Below are positions 1-5,912 of a DNA stretch of 12,342 bases, in pieces; position 1 is the stretch's first letter, and every line of letters begins with the position of its first letter. The translations under genes and the position numbers were made by a program. Source of the DNA: an uncultured Bacteroidota bacterium (GTDB lineage Bacteria; Bacteroidota; Bacteroidia; Flavobacteriales; Flavobacteriaceae); the NCBI GenBank assembly GCA_903920835.1, contig CAIXNQ010000283.1, positions 1 to 12,342 of the forward strand, written 5' to 3'. The notes under the pieces are model-generated. The model was given only the letters and a program-made list of their open reading frames with translations. It was not told the origin of the DNA and did no database searches.

Positions 1-1428
1 GAGCAATTTAGTGCCCGGGTGGGTGAACATATAGCCATAAAGCAAGCGAAGATTAGCAAACTTTTGCCATTCGTCGCCCGGCATTTTGTTAATTAATGAC
101 CCTTTGCCATGAACCACTTCGTCGTGGGATAAAGGCAGCATAAAATTTTCAGTAAAGGCGTAAGTTGTACTGAAAGTGATGTCGTTTTGGTGGTATTTTC
201 GATAAAAAGTTTCTTTTTGAAAGTAATTTAAGGTGTCGTGCATCCAGCCCATCATCCATTTCATTCCGAAACCGAGCCCACCATCAAAGACGGGTTTAGA
301 AACCATTGGGAAAGCGGTACTTTCTTCGGCAATGGTTTGGATTCCGTCAAAACGGGTGTAGAGTTCTTCGTTTAATTCTTTGAGGAAACTGATGGTTTCG
401 AGGTTTTCTCGACCGCCATAAATGTTAGGTTCCCACTCGCCGTCGTTTCTGGAATAATCAAGATAGAGCATTGAGGCAACGGCATCTACACGAAGTCCAT
501 CGGCATGATAGTTTTGAAGCCAAAAGGCAGCATTGCTAATCAAGAAGGCACGAACTTCATTGCGACCATAGTTAAAGATGAGGCTTTTCCAGTCTTGGTG
601 ATAGCCTTTGCGAATGTCGGGATGTTCATAGAGATGAGAGCCATCAAAATAGCCCAAACCGTGACCATCGCTAGGGAAATGCGAAGGCACCCAGTCGAGA
701 ATGACCCCAATATTGGCTTGATGCAGCTTGTCAACCAGCACCATGAAGTCTTGAGGTTTGCCAAATCGAGAAGTGGGGGCGAAGTAGCCCACCAATTGAT
801 AGCCCCACGAAGGGTCGTAGGGATATTCCATTATCGGCATGAACTCAACGTGAGTGAAACCTGTTTCTTGAAGGTAGCTCACGAGTTCATCGGCAAGTTC
901 GAGATAAGTAAGTGAGCGGTTTTCTTCGATTTTTTTGCGCCAAGAACCCAGATGTACTTCATAGACCGAATAAGGTTTATCGAGATTGTTGAAATCTTTG
1001 CGAGATTCCATCCAGTTGTTGTCTTTCCATTTGTAATCAAGGTCCCAAACTATAGAAGCGGTCTTTGGGGGTTTTTCACAAAAGAGGGCAAAGGGGTCTG
1101 CCTTCTCTGTTTGTATATTATTATGATGCGCCGTGATGAAATATTTATAGAGTGCGCCTTTTTGAACCTCTGGAATGAATCCTTCCCAGATGCCGGAGTT
1201 GTCCCAACGAACGTTGAGGGGGTGTTCCTTAATCTGCCAATGGTTAAAGTCGGCAATGACAGCAACATTTTTGGCAGCGGGTGCCCAAACAGCAAAGTAC
1301 ACGCCTTTAATTCCGTTGACTTCGACAAGATGTGCGCCTAATTTTTCGTAAAGACGGTAGTGTTTTCCTGCTTTGAAGAGACTGATGTCGAAATCAGAAA
1401 AGAGCGAGAAGGGTTGTACTGGGTTCAT
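1..1428 (-). CDS. glgB: 1,4-alpha-glucan branching enzyme, C-terminus cut by window edge
   Basis: Cytoplasmic glycogen synthesis: it cleaves an alpha-1,4-glucan chain and re-attaches the piece by an alpha-1,6 bond. The visible 476 codons are open in one frame from the ATG at 1426-1428 to the left edge. An N-terminal CBM48-like domain (YFAVWAPAAKNVAVIADFN) precedes the GH13 barrel. The four GH13 regions are readable: DWVPSHFP, GLRVDAVASM (nucleophile D315), IAEESTAFP (acid/base E368) and LSHDEVVHGKG (D436). Spacing between these residues (53 and 68) is the same as I recall for E. coli D405/E458/D526. The N-terminus is about 90 residues shorter than E. coli GlgB, so the extra N1 domain is missing, as in many short branching enzymes. 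Roughly 150-160 C-terminal residues, including the terminal beta domain, should lie beyond the edge. The gene is co-directional with the one at 1498-2187, but a hairpin lies between them. Confidence 0.96.
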   Translation of the reverse strand, partial: MNPVQPFSLFSDFDISLFKAGKHYRLYEKLGAHLVEVNGIKGVYFAVWAPAAKNVAVIADFNHWQIKEHPLNVRWDNSGIWEGFIPEVQKGALYKYFITAHHNNIQTEKADPFALFCEKPPKTASIVWDLDYKWKDNNWMESRKDFNNLDKPYSVYEVHLGSWRKKIEENRSLTYLELADELVSYLQETGFTHVEFMPIMEYPYDPSWGYQLVGYFAPTSRFGKPQDFMVLVDKLHQANIGVILDWVPSHFPSDGHGLGYFDGSHLYEHPDIRKGYHQDWKSLIFNYGRNEVRAFLISNAAFWLQNYHADGLRVDAVASMLYLDYSRNDGEWEPNIYGGRENLETISFLKELNEELYTRFDGIQTIAEESTAFPMVSKPVFDGGLGFGMKWMMGWMHDTLNYFQKETFYRKYHQNDITFSTTYAFTENFMLPLSHDEVVHGKGSLINKMPGDEWQKFANLRLLYGYMFTHPGTKLL

Positions 1429-1457
1429 TTCTTTTTTAGGGATTAACTGTTAAATAT

Positions 1458-1484
1458 AGCCCCCGCAGTGGGCGGGGGCTTTTT
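1458..1484. terminator. GC-rich hairpin, probable rho-independent terminator
   Basis: A perfect 9-bp stem, AGCCCCCGC (1458-1466) and GCGGGGGCT (1472-1480), has a 5-nt loop. It lies just past the stop of the gene at 1498-2187 and 30 nt before glgB. On the + strand it is followed by TTTTT (1480-1484), a classic shape. On the - strand, where both neighbouring genes run, the trailing tract is TATATTT, which is weaker. It therefore probably ends the upstream gene, perhaps incompletely, and also blocks antisense transcription out of glgB. Confidence 0.75.
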
Positions 1485-1497
1485 AGATTAGACTATT

Positions 1498-2187
1498 TTA
1501 GGAAGGTTGATTGTTGTTATCGACGTTCTTTTTGGCAGAACGCATCGATTGAATGATGTTATTAATGACATATTGCTCGGCATAAGGAGCGTTTTTTAAC
1601 ACTTTTCGAGCTCTATCGCTAATCAGCACTACATCGGCATAGAGGTCTTTATAGTTAATGCCGCCGGTGTTGGTCACCACTTTGCCATCATCCATTAATA
1701 ACTTTTGTTGTTTGTTCTTCTCGTTCAAACTTTCGATATGAACTGCGAGTTGATTCGGAAAATCGGGTGCCATTCCTTCAGCTTCAACGCTGGCTTGGTT
1801 GGCAACGATTAATTGACGAACCCCTTCGAGCTTGTTGGTTGCGCCCTCAATGTTATGTGCCCGAAGGTCGTGAATACTTTCTTTGACCAACGTATTGTCA
1901 AGGCTGGCATCGCCCAGATAGTCGGCAATAAAGATTAATTCTTCTACCAATTCGCTAGCTTCGTTATACAAACTAGCTGTTGTGGCTTTTTGGGCAGCGG
2001 TGACAGTTACCTTTTTTTCTTGAGTTTCAACCAGGTGAATTTTATCGGCAAACGCATCTTTAAAAGCGTTGTTCAATTTGGGGTATTTTTGATTTATTTT
2101 GACAAAATCACGGTCAAAATGATCTTTTATAACTTTAGCTAGAGGCACATATTCCTCTATTCTAATAGAAAATCCATGCTGTGGCAT
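1498..2187 (-). CDS. Unrecognised hydrophilic, mostly helical protein (229 aa)
   Basis: I do not recognise the family. The 229-residue product has no signal peptide, membrane segment or catalytic motif. It is rich in Ala, Asn, Lys, Glu, Asp, Leu and Val with long amphipathic stretches, for example residues 60-130 (AAQKATTASLYNEASELVEE and onward). This suggests an all-alpha bundle or coiled coil. The tail is polar and low in complexity (KKNVDNNNQPS). The start ATG (2185-2187) is the first in frame and lies in an AT-rich leader. Upstream are a 9-bp inverted repeat and then a 13-copy repeat array. Some Bacteroidota families of about 230-250 residues and unknown function (for example DUF6261) look broadly alike, but I cannot assign it. 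The frame is long and uninterrupted and is followed by a hairpin, so it is very likely a real gene. Confidence 0.8.
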   Translation of the reverse strand: MPQHGFSIRIEEYVPLAKVIKDHFDRDFVKINQKYPKLNNAFKDAFADKIHLVETQEKKVTVTAAQKATTASLYNEASELVEELIFIADYLGDASLDNTLVKESIHDLRAHNIEGATNKLEGVRQLIVANQASVEAEGMAPDFPNQLAVHIESLNEKNKQQKLLMDDGKVVTNTGGINYKDLYADVVLISDRARKVLKNAPYAEQYVINNIIQSMRSAKKNVDNNNQPS

Positions 2188-2235
2188 AATAATTTAATTT
2201 AATTGTTTAATTTTTATTTAGTAATTGATTTTTTT

Positions 2236-2266
2236 AAGCAAGAAGCTGACTTGTTTTTTCTTGCTT
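2236..2266. repeat. 9-bp inverted repeat in the leader of the 1498-2187 gene
   Basis: AAGCAAGAA (2236-2244) pairs perfectly with TTCTTGCTT (2258-2266) around a 13-nt loop. It lies 49-79 nt upstream of the - strand start at 2187. No T-run follows on the - strand (it is followed by A residues) or immediately on the + strand. That makes a terminator unlikely and fits a 5' leader structure or a protein-binding site. Confidence 0.5.
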
Positions 2267-2302
2267 ACAACATTTTAATTGTTCCAAACGGATAAAGTTT
2301 AA

Positions 2303-2574
2303 TTCCTTAAGCCGTTTTTGGAATTCCTTAAGCTAAAAATGCTGTTTCATAAGCAGTTTTAGAGTTCGAAAAGACGAAAATGCTATTCCTTAAGCCTTTT
2401 TTAGAGCTCCTTAAGCCGAAAATGTAATTTCATAAGCGTTTTTTAGAGTTCCTTAAGCCGAAAATGCTATTCCTTAAGCCGTTTTTAGAGTTCCTTAAGC
2501 CAAAAATGTAATTCCTTAAGTGGTTTTTAGAACTCCATAAGCCGAAAATGCTGTTCTTTAAGCAATTTTCTGCA
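2303..2574. repeat. Tandem array: 13 units of 21 bp, two alternating types (42-bp period)
   Basis: Each unit begins TTCCTTAAG, usually followed by CCG. Odd-numbered units continue TTTTTAGAG (type A); even-numbered ones continue AAAATGCTA or AAAATGTAA (type B). Unit starts are 2303, 2324, 2345, 2365, 2386, 2407, 2428, 2449, 2470, 2491, 2512, 2533 and 2554. All are 21 bp except the third (20 bp). A and B alternate without exception, so the true period is 42 bp. Units 8 and 9 match the consensus exactly. Unit 4 has lost the CTTAAG core, and several others carry CATAAG. The core CTTAAG is a 6-bp palindrome. The array sits about 115 bp upstream of the start of the - strand gene at 2187 and about 215 bp upstream of the hydrolase at 2791. 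Confidence 0.9.
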
Positions 2575-2790
2575 CTAGATTTTGATTTTTGCTTTTATCA
2601 TAGGCATTCAATTAAAATTAAAACTCAATTTTATTAATTCACAAGTTTATTTTTTTGATTAATTAATTAATTATTACAATAAAATTAGTCGATTTGATGC
2701 TTTTAATTGTCAAAATCATTTAACAATTTTTTAAAGTATAAAAATAGTAAAAAAATATTAATATCGTAATTTGCGGCATATTTTTTTTAG

Positions 2791-3663
2791 ATGACCAAAA
2801 GCCCACTCGAAATTCCTAAATCACTGCAAATTCCGAAGGCAATAGTACTTCTGGCGCAATTTTTAGAATTGATTTCTACAAAATTAGCCACTCGATTTGC
2901 CGCAAGATTGTTTACAACGCCCATCAAACACAAAATTCCGAAGCGAGAATTATTAATGGACAAGGAATCGGTTCAAACCAAGATTCATGTAACGAGCATT
3001 AACAAATCGGTAGTAGTCTATAAATATGGAACGGGGCAACGGAGGATTTTATTAGTCCACGGCTGGTCTGGACGCGGCACACAGTTGTGTAAAATTGCCG
3101 CTGAATTAGTGAAAAAAGACTTTGAAATTATCAGTTTTGACGCTCCCGCCCACGGAAAGTCAAAAGGAAGCCAGACCATAATGCTCGAATTTATTGCAAC
3201 TATCCACCAAATTGCGGAAATTTATGGTCCGTTTGAGGCAGCAGTAGGGCACTCGTTGGGCGGAATGTCGCTCTTGGCAGCAGTTGACCGTGGGTTGAAA
3301 ATAAACAAGCTCGTGACTATTGGAGCAGCCGACAAAGTGTCGGATATTATGATTGATTTTGTGAAAAAACTAAAGCTGAAGCCCATACAGAGCGAACTAT
3401 TGCGGGAACTTTTTGAAGCAACTTATAAAGAAACGATGGAATCGTTGTCGGGAAGTGTCTCGGCAAAGGGAGTAACGATTCCGGTGTTGGTAATTCACGA
3501 CCAAGATGATGCAGAAGTGTCCGTGGGTTGTGCAGTTCAAATCGAAATGACATTATCAAACGGACAATTAATGATAACTCAAGGACTGGGACACAGAAAA
3601 ATCTTGGGAGATAGGGGAGTGGTAGCAGCCGTTTCGAGATTTATTGTAGCTTCGTTGAAATGA
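2791..3663 (+). CDS. Alpha/beta hydrolase (serine hydrolase fold), 290 aa
   Basis: A probable soluble esterase- or lipase-like hydrolase; the substrate cannot be read. The core fold starts near residue 74. The oxyanion segment is VHGWSGRG (89-95), followed by the FDAPAHGKS strand-turn (116-123). The nucleophile elbow is GHSLGG with Ser155, the probable acid is Asp240 in HDQDDAEV, and the catalytic His is 268 in GLGHRK. The triad is complete. The N-terminal 50 residues are amphipathic helices (LLAQFLELISTKLATRFAARLF) typical of the Bacteroidota members of this group. They argue for the ATG at 2791 over the next Met at residue 56. It is transcribed alone, away from the repeat array, and a bidirectional terminator lies about 150 bp downstream. 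Confidence 0.9.
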   Translation: MTKSPLEIPKSLQIPKAIVLLAQFLELISTKLATRFAARLFTTPIKHKIPKRELLMDKESVQTKIHVTSINKSVVVYKYGTGQRRILLVHGWSGRGTQLCKIAAELVKKDFEIISFDAPAHGKSKGSQTIMLEFIATIHQIAEIYGPFEAAVGHSLGGMSLLAAVDRGLKINKLVTIGAADKVSDIMIDFVKKLKLKPIQSELLRELFEATYKETMESLSGSVSAKGVTIPVLVIHDQDDAEVSVGCAVQIEMTLSNGQLMITQGLGHRKILGDRGVVAAVSRFIVASLK

Positions 3664-3694
3664 TTATAACCTTGATAATATTATAAAAATCAAA

Positions 3695-3761
3695 GCCACA
3701 GATTAAACAGATTAACACAGATTTTTAAATTAAAATCCATTTAATCCTATTAATTTGAGGC
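3695..3761. repeat. Degenerate palindromic intergenic element
   Basis: The left arm 3695-3716 (GCCACAGATTAAACAGATTA and two more bases) and the right arm 3740-3761 (ending ATTTGAGGC) are imperfect inverted copies, about 17 of 22 positions complementary, around a 23-bp AT-rich centre. The left arm is itself built of CAGATTAA steps (CACAGATT, ACAGATTAA, CACAGATT). Sequences of the CCACAGATT...ACAGATT type recur between genes in many flavobacterial genomes, so I read this as a decayed interspersed repeat. It has no coding content. Confidence 0.55.
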
Positions 3762-3811
3762 AAAAAAATATGAAAATAATTTGTGGTTTAGCTATGAGCC
3801 ATTAAAAACAA

Positions 3812-3849
3812 AGAGCGCAACTAATACAAGTTGCGCTCTCTGTTTGTTT
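3812..3849. terminator. Bidirectional rho-independent terminator
   Basis: A perfect 11-bp stem, AGAGCGCAACT (3812-3822) with AGTTGCGCTCT (3829-3839), has a 6-nt loop. On the + strand it is followed by CTGTTTGTTTTT. On the - strand it is followed by TTGTTTTTAAT. It lies between the converging hydrolase (+) and FHS transporter (-) genes and can end both transcripts. Confidence 0.88.
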
Positions 3850-3871
3850 TTAGTTGTCTATTTTGGGGCAA

Positions 3872-5530
3872 TTAATGTGCGCCTTCGGTTTCAATTTCGT
3901 CCACGTTAATGTTTTGTTTGCTAAGTATTCTTTTTACTAAAAAAGCAAAAAGTGTTAAGTAGCAAAAGCAAATAACAGACACAAAATAGGCTTGATGAAT
4001 GCCCACAATATCGGATAATTTTCCTTGAATTGGCGGAATGATGCCACCACCGAGAATCATCATAATTAAAAATGCCGAACCTTGAGAAGTATATTTTCCG
4101 AGTCCGATGACAGACAAACTGAATATGGCGGGCCACATGATGCTACAAGCCAACCCCCCAGCAAGGAAAGCATAAATTGCAATTGTTCCAGCCGAAAACA
4201 ACCCGACCAACATGGCAATGATTCCGAAGCTACCGAAAATCATTAAAGTTCGAGCCGGCTTGTCTTTGCTTAAAAAGAACGCCCCAATTTGTATCATGAC
4301 ACAGAACACATAATAATAGAGCGGCTTCATGTCTTTTCCAGAAAGGATGTTGACCCCAAGAATAATTGCAAAAGCTACTAATGGAATGATGATTAATGCA
4401 ATTGTTTTTTTGCTTCCTTGAAGATTAAAGACGGTAATTGCTCCAGCCCATCGTCCGATCATTAAGCCACCCCAATACATTGAAATGTAAGGCGCAATTT
4501 CAGAAGATTTAATGCTTCCGAACTCAGGCAAACCCAGTAAACTACCGAGGTTACTACCGATGGATACTTCTACACCCACATAAGTAAAGATGGCAAGCAT
4601 GCCCAACACCAACTGCGGATATTGCATTGCGCCCCAACCTTCGGGTTTCTTTTGGGCAGAAGTATAGGAGAATAAGATGCCTCCAACCACCACAGCCAAC
4701 GCCCCGAATAACCAATAGAGCCTGTATTTTTCTAAGCTTTCCATTTGAAGAATAGAAAAAGTCGTGGTGTCTATTTGATAGGTTTTGAAAATTGGCACGA
4801 AGCAAGCTGCCAATAATAGGGTCATAATGACCAATGTTCGAAGTGCTTTGTTGGCTTTTTCAATCGGCTCGTCTGAAATGCCGCTGGGCACTTTCTTTGA
4901 GAAAAAGAACAACGATGCTGCCGCGATAAACAACAGCCCAACTCCGACATAAAGGAACACCACCTTGTTGAGCTCTAAACTTTTTATTTGCTCCTCCGAC
5001 ACTGATGCGGCAGTCCCGAACAATGCTAGAGCAACAACTATCGGTCCTATGGTGGTACCGAAAGAGTTAATTCCGCCACCCAGATTGACACGACTGGCAC
5101 CTGTTTTTGGGTCGCCCAGCAAGATAGCAAATGGGTTGGCAGCCGTTTGTTGCAAAGAAAACCCCAGTGCAACTATGAACAAACCGACCAACATTCCGTA
5201 ATAAATATTAGATTTTACAGCAACAATCATTGCGCCTGCACCAAGCGCAGAGAATAAGAGACCGTAAACAATGCTTTTTTTGTAGCCCCATTTGCCAACA
5301 ATGTCTTTACCGCTGAGGTTTCCCATGGCAAAAAGCAAAAGTGCTCCTATATAATAAGCCGTATAAAAAGCAAAATCGACCAATTGAGATTGAAACTGGT
5401 CGAGTGAAAAGTAACTTTTGCAAAATGGAATAAAAATACTGTTACCTGCGGCGATAAATCCCCAAAAGAAAAAGACGGTAATTAAAGTATAAAGCGCAGG
5501 GTAATTGGTTTTAATTTGGTTGGAATGCAT
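3872..5530 (-). CDS. FHS-family sugar transporter (MFS), extended 552-aa form
   Basis: An inner-membrane sugar symporter of the fucose/glucose-galactose/hexosamine (FHS) branch of the major facilitator superfamily. Family signatures are the first helix FFWGFIAAGNSIFIPF (20-36), LQQTAANPFAILLG (126-139), SRVNLGGGINSFGTTIGP (146-163), the charged TM segment YVGVEVSIGS (317-326), YWGGLMIGRWAG (352-363) and GGGIIPPIQGKLSD (494-507). Hydrophobic segments suggest 14 or more helices rather than the usual 12. The extra length against E. coli FucP (438 aa) lies mainly around residues 213-300, where two added segments (about 231-248 and 271-289) flank a polar stretch. The tail is acidic (VDEIETEGAH). 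It is divergent from murQ across 382 bp, which suggests an amino sugar such as MurNAc or GlcNAc, but the substrate is inferred. The ATG at 5528-5530 fits the start of TM1. Confidence 0.9.
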   Translation of the reverse strand: MHSNQIKTNYPALYTLITVFFFWGFIAAGNSIFIPFCKSYFSLDQFQSQLVDFAFYTAYYIGALLLFAMGNLSGKDIVGKWGYKKSIVYGLLFSALGAGAMIVAVKSNIYYGMLVGLFIVALGFSLQQTAANPFAILLGDPKTGASRVNLGGGINSFGTTIGPIVVALALFGTAASVSEEQIKSLELNKVVFLYVGVGLLFIAAASLFFFSKKVPSGISDEPIEKANKALRTLVIMTLLLAACFVPIFKTYQIDTTTFSILQMESLEKYRLYWLFGALAVVVGGILFSYTSAQKKPEGWGAMQYPQLVLGMLAIFTYVGVEVSIGSNLGSLLGLPEFGSIKSSEIAPYISMYWGGLMIGRWAGAITVFNLQGSKKTIALIIIPLVAFAIILGVNILSGKDMKPLYYYVFCVMIQIGAFFLSKDKPARTLMIFGSFGIIAMLVGLFSAGTIAIYAFLAGGLACSIMWPAIFSLSVIGLGKYTSQGSAFLIMMILGGGIIPPIQGKLSDIVGIHQAYFVSVICFCYLTLFAFLVKRILSKQNINVDEIETEGAH

Positions 5531-5588
5531 AGTTAAATAAAGTTGTTAAAATTGATATTAATAGATTTTGATATTGAAATGATTGGGT

Positions 5589-5596
5589 CAAACTTA
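5589..5596 (-). promoter_or_regulatory. Bacteroidota -7 element for the FHS transporter
   Basis: TAAGTTTG on the - strand matches TAnnTTTG exactly, 58 nt before the transporter ATG. No TTG lies at the usual -33 distance, so this is a half-supported promoter. Confidence 0.45.
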
Positions 5597-5806
5597 CTTT
5601 AATTTTTTTAAAATCTTAATGATTTGGAATAATTTATCAGTTTTCATTGCCGAAATTGAATAAGAAGACTTGAATTTATTTATCTAAGAATTAGAAAATA
5701 TAACTTCACTTTCAATTATATAGCAATCAAATTTAATTTTATGAACTACAAATATTGAAATCTAAATTCAAATTATAAAAATAAGATTGCATGAGATTTT
5801 GTTCAA

Positions 5807-5841
5807 AAAAGCCATTCAATGTTTAATATTGATAGGCTTTT
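5807..5841. repeat. Interrupted inverted repeat overlapping the murQ -33 element
   Basis: AAAAGCC (5807-5813) pairs with GGCTTTT (5835-5841). Inside it, TCAAT (5816-5820) pairs with ATTGA (5828-5832), giving a two-part hairpin with a 2x2 mismatch and a 7-nt loop. The right half covers the TTG (5829-5831) proposed as the -33 element of murQ, so it could be an operator. It also has terminator form, with TTTTATTT following on the + strand, but no + strand gene precedes it. Confidence 0.45.
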
Positions 5842-5855
5842 ATTTCATAAATTTG
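5829..5855 (+). promoter_or_regulatory. Candidate promoter of the murQ operon
   Basis: TTG (5829-5831), a 16-nt spacer, then TAAATTTG (5848-5855) fits the Bacteroidota pattern TTG/TAnnTTTG, with a spacer slightly under the usual 17-23. It lies 57 nt before the murQ ATG, the position expected if the whole six-gene operon is driven from here. Confidence 0.5.
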
Positions 5856-5892
5856 AAAACTTAAAATTTAAAGTCAATACAATTTAAGTTTT
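5856..5892. repeat. Inverted repeat directly after the murQ -7 element
   Basis: AAAACTTAAAATT (5856-5868) and AATTTAAGTTTT (5881-5892) are complementary over 12 bp with one bulged A and a 12-nt loop. The repeat abuts the -7 box and ends 20 nt before the murQ ATG. It is positioned as an operator or a 5'-UTR hairpin. It is purely AT-rich apart from one C/G pair, so chance is possible. Confidence 0.4.
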
Positions 5893-5912
5893 GATGTTAA
5901 AATGATTCAAAA

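Larger units (their letters stand above)
2188..2790. other. 603-bp gene-free divergent region
   Basis: No credible gene is present. From left to right it holds an AT-rich leader for the gene at 1498-2187 (2188-2235), an inverted repeat (2236-2266), a tandem repeat array (2303-2574) and an AT-rich stretch up to the hydrolase start. That last stretch includes a short run of ATTA/TTAA units near 2658-2676. I find no clean TAnnTTTG promoter for either flanking gene. The closest is TAATTTG just upstream of 2791, one base short of the consensus. Confidence 0.7.
5531..5912. other. 382-bp divergent control region between transporter and murQ
   Basis: Very AT-rich and without a credible gene. It holds a TAnnTTTG element facing the transporter (5589-5596), a promoter candidate facing murQ (5829-5855) and two inverted repeats (5807-5841 and 5856-5892) around that promoter. 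A direct repeat TTGATATT occurs at 5552-5559 and 5568-5575 in the transporter leader, 16 bp apart. The middle, about 5600-5800, shows nothing I can name. Confidence 0.65.

Noticed and set aside
505..1341. Open frames on the + strand inside glgB
   Set aside because: They are antisense shadows; the - strand frame carries all GH13 catalytic motifs.
2303..2574. Possible CRISPR array
   Set aside because: Units are contiguous 21-bp copies with no unique spacers, and no cas gene is nearby.
2658..2676. ATTA/TTAA run as a regulatory repeat
   Set aside because: A short AT microrepeat in very AT-rich DNA, expected by chance.
5552..5575. Direct repeat TTGATATT in the transporter leader as an operator
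   Set aside because: Eight AT-rich bases repeated twice is weak evidence; it is mentioned only within the control-region entry.
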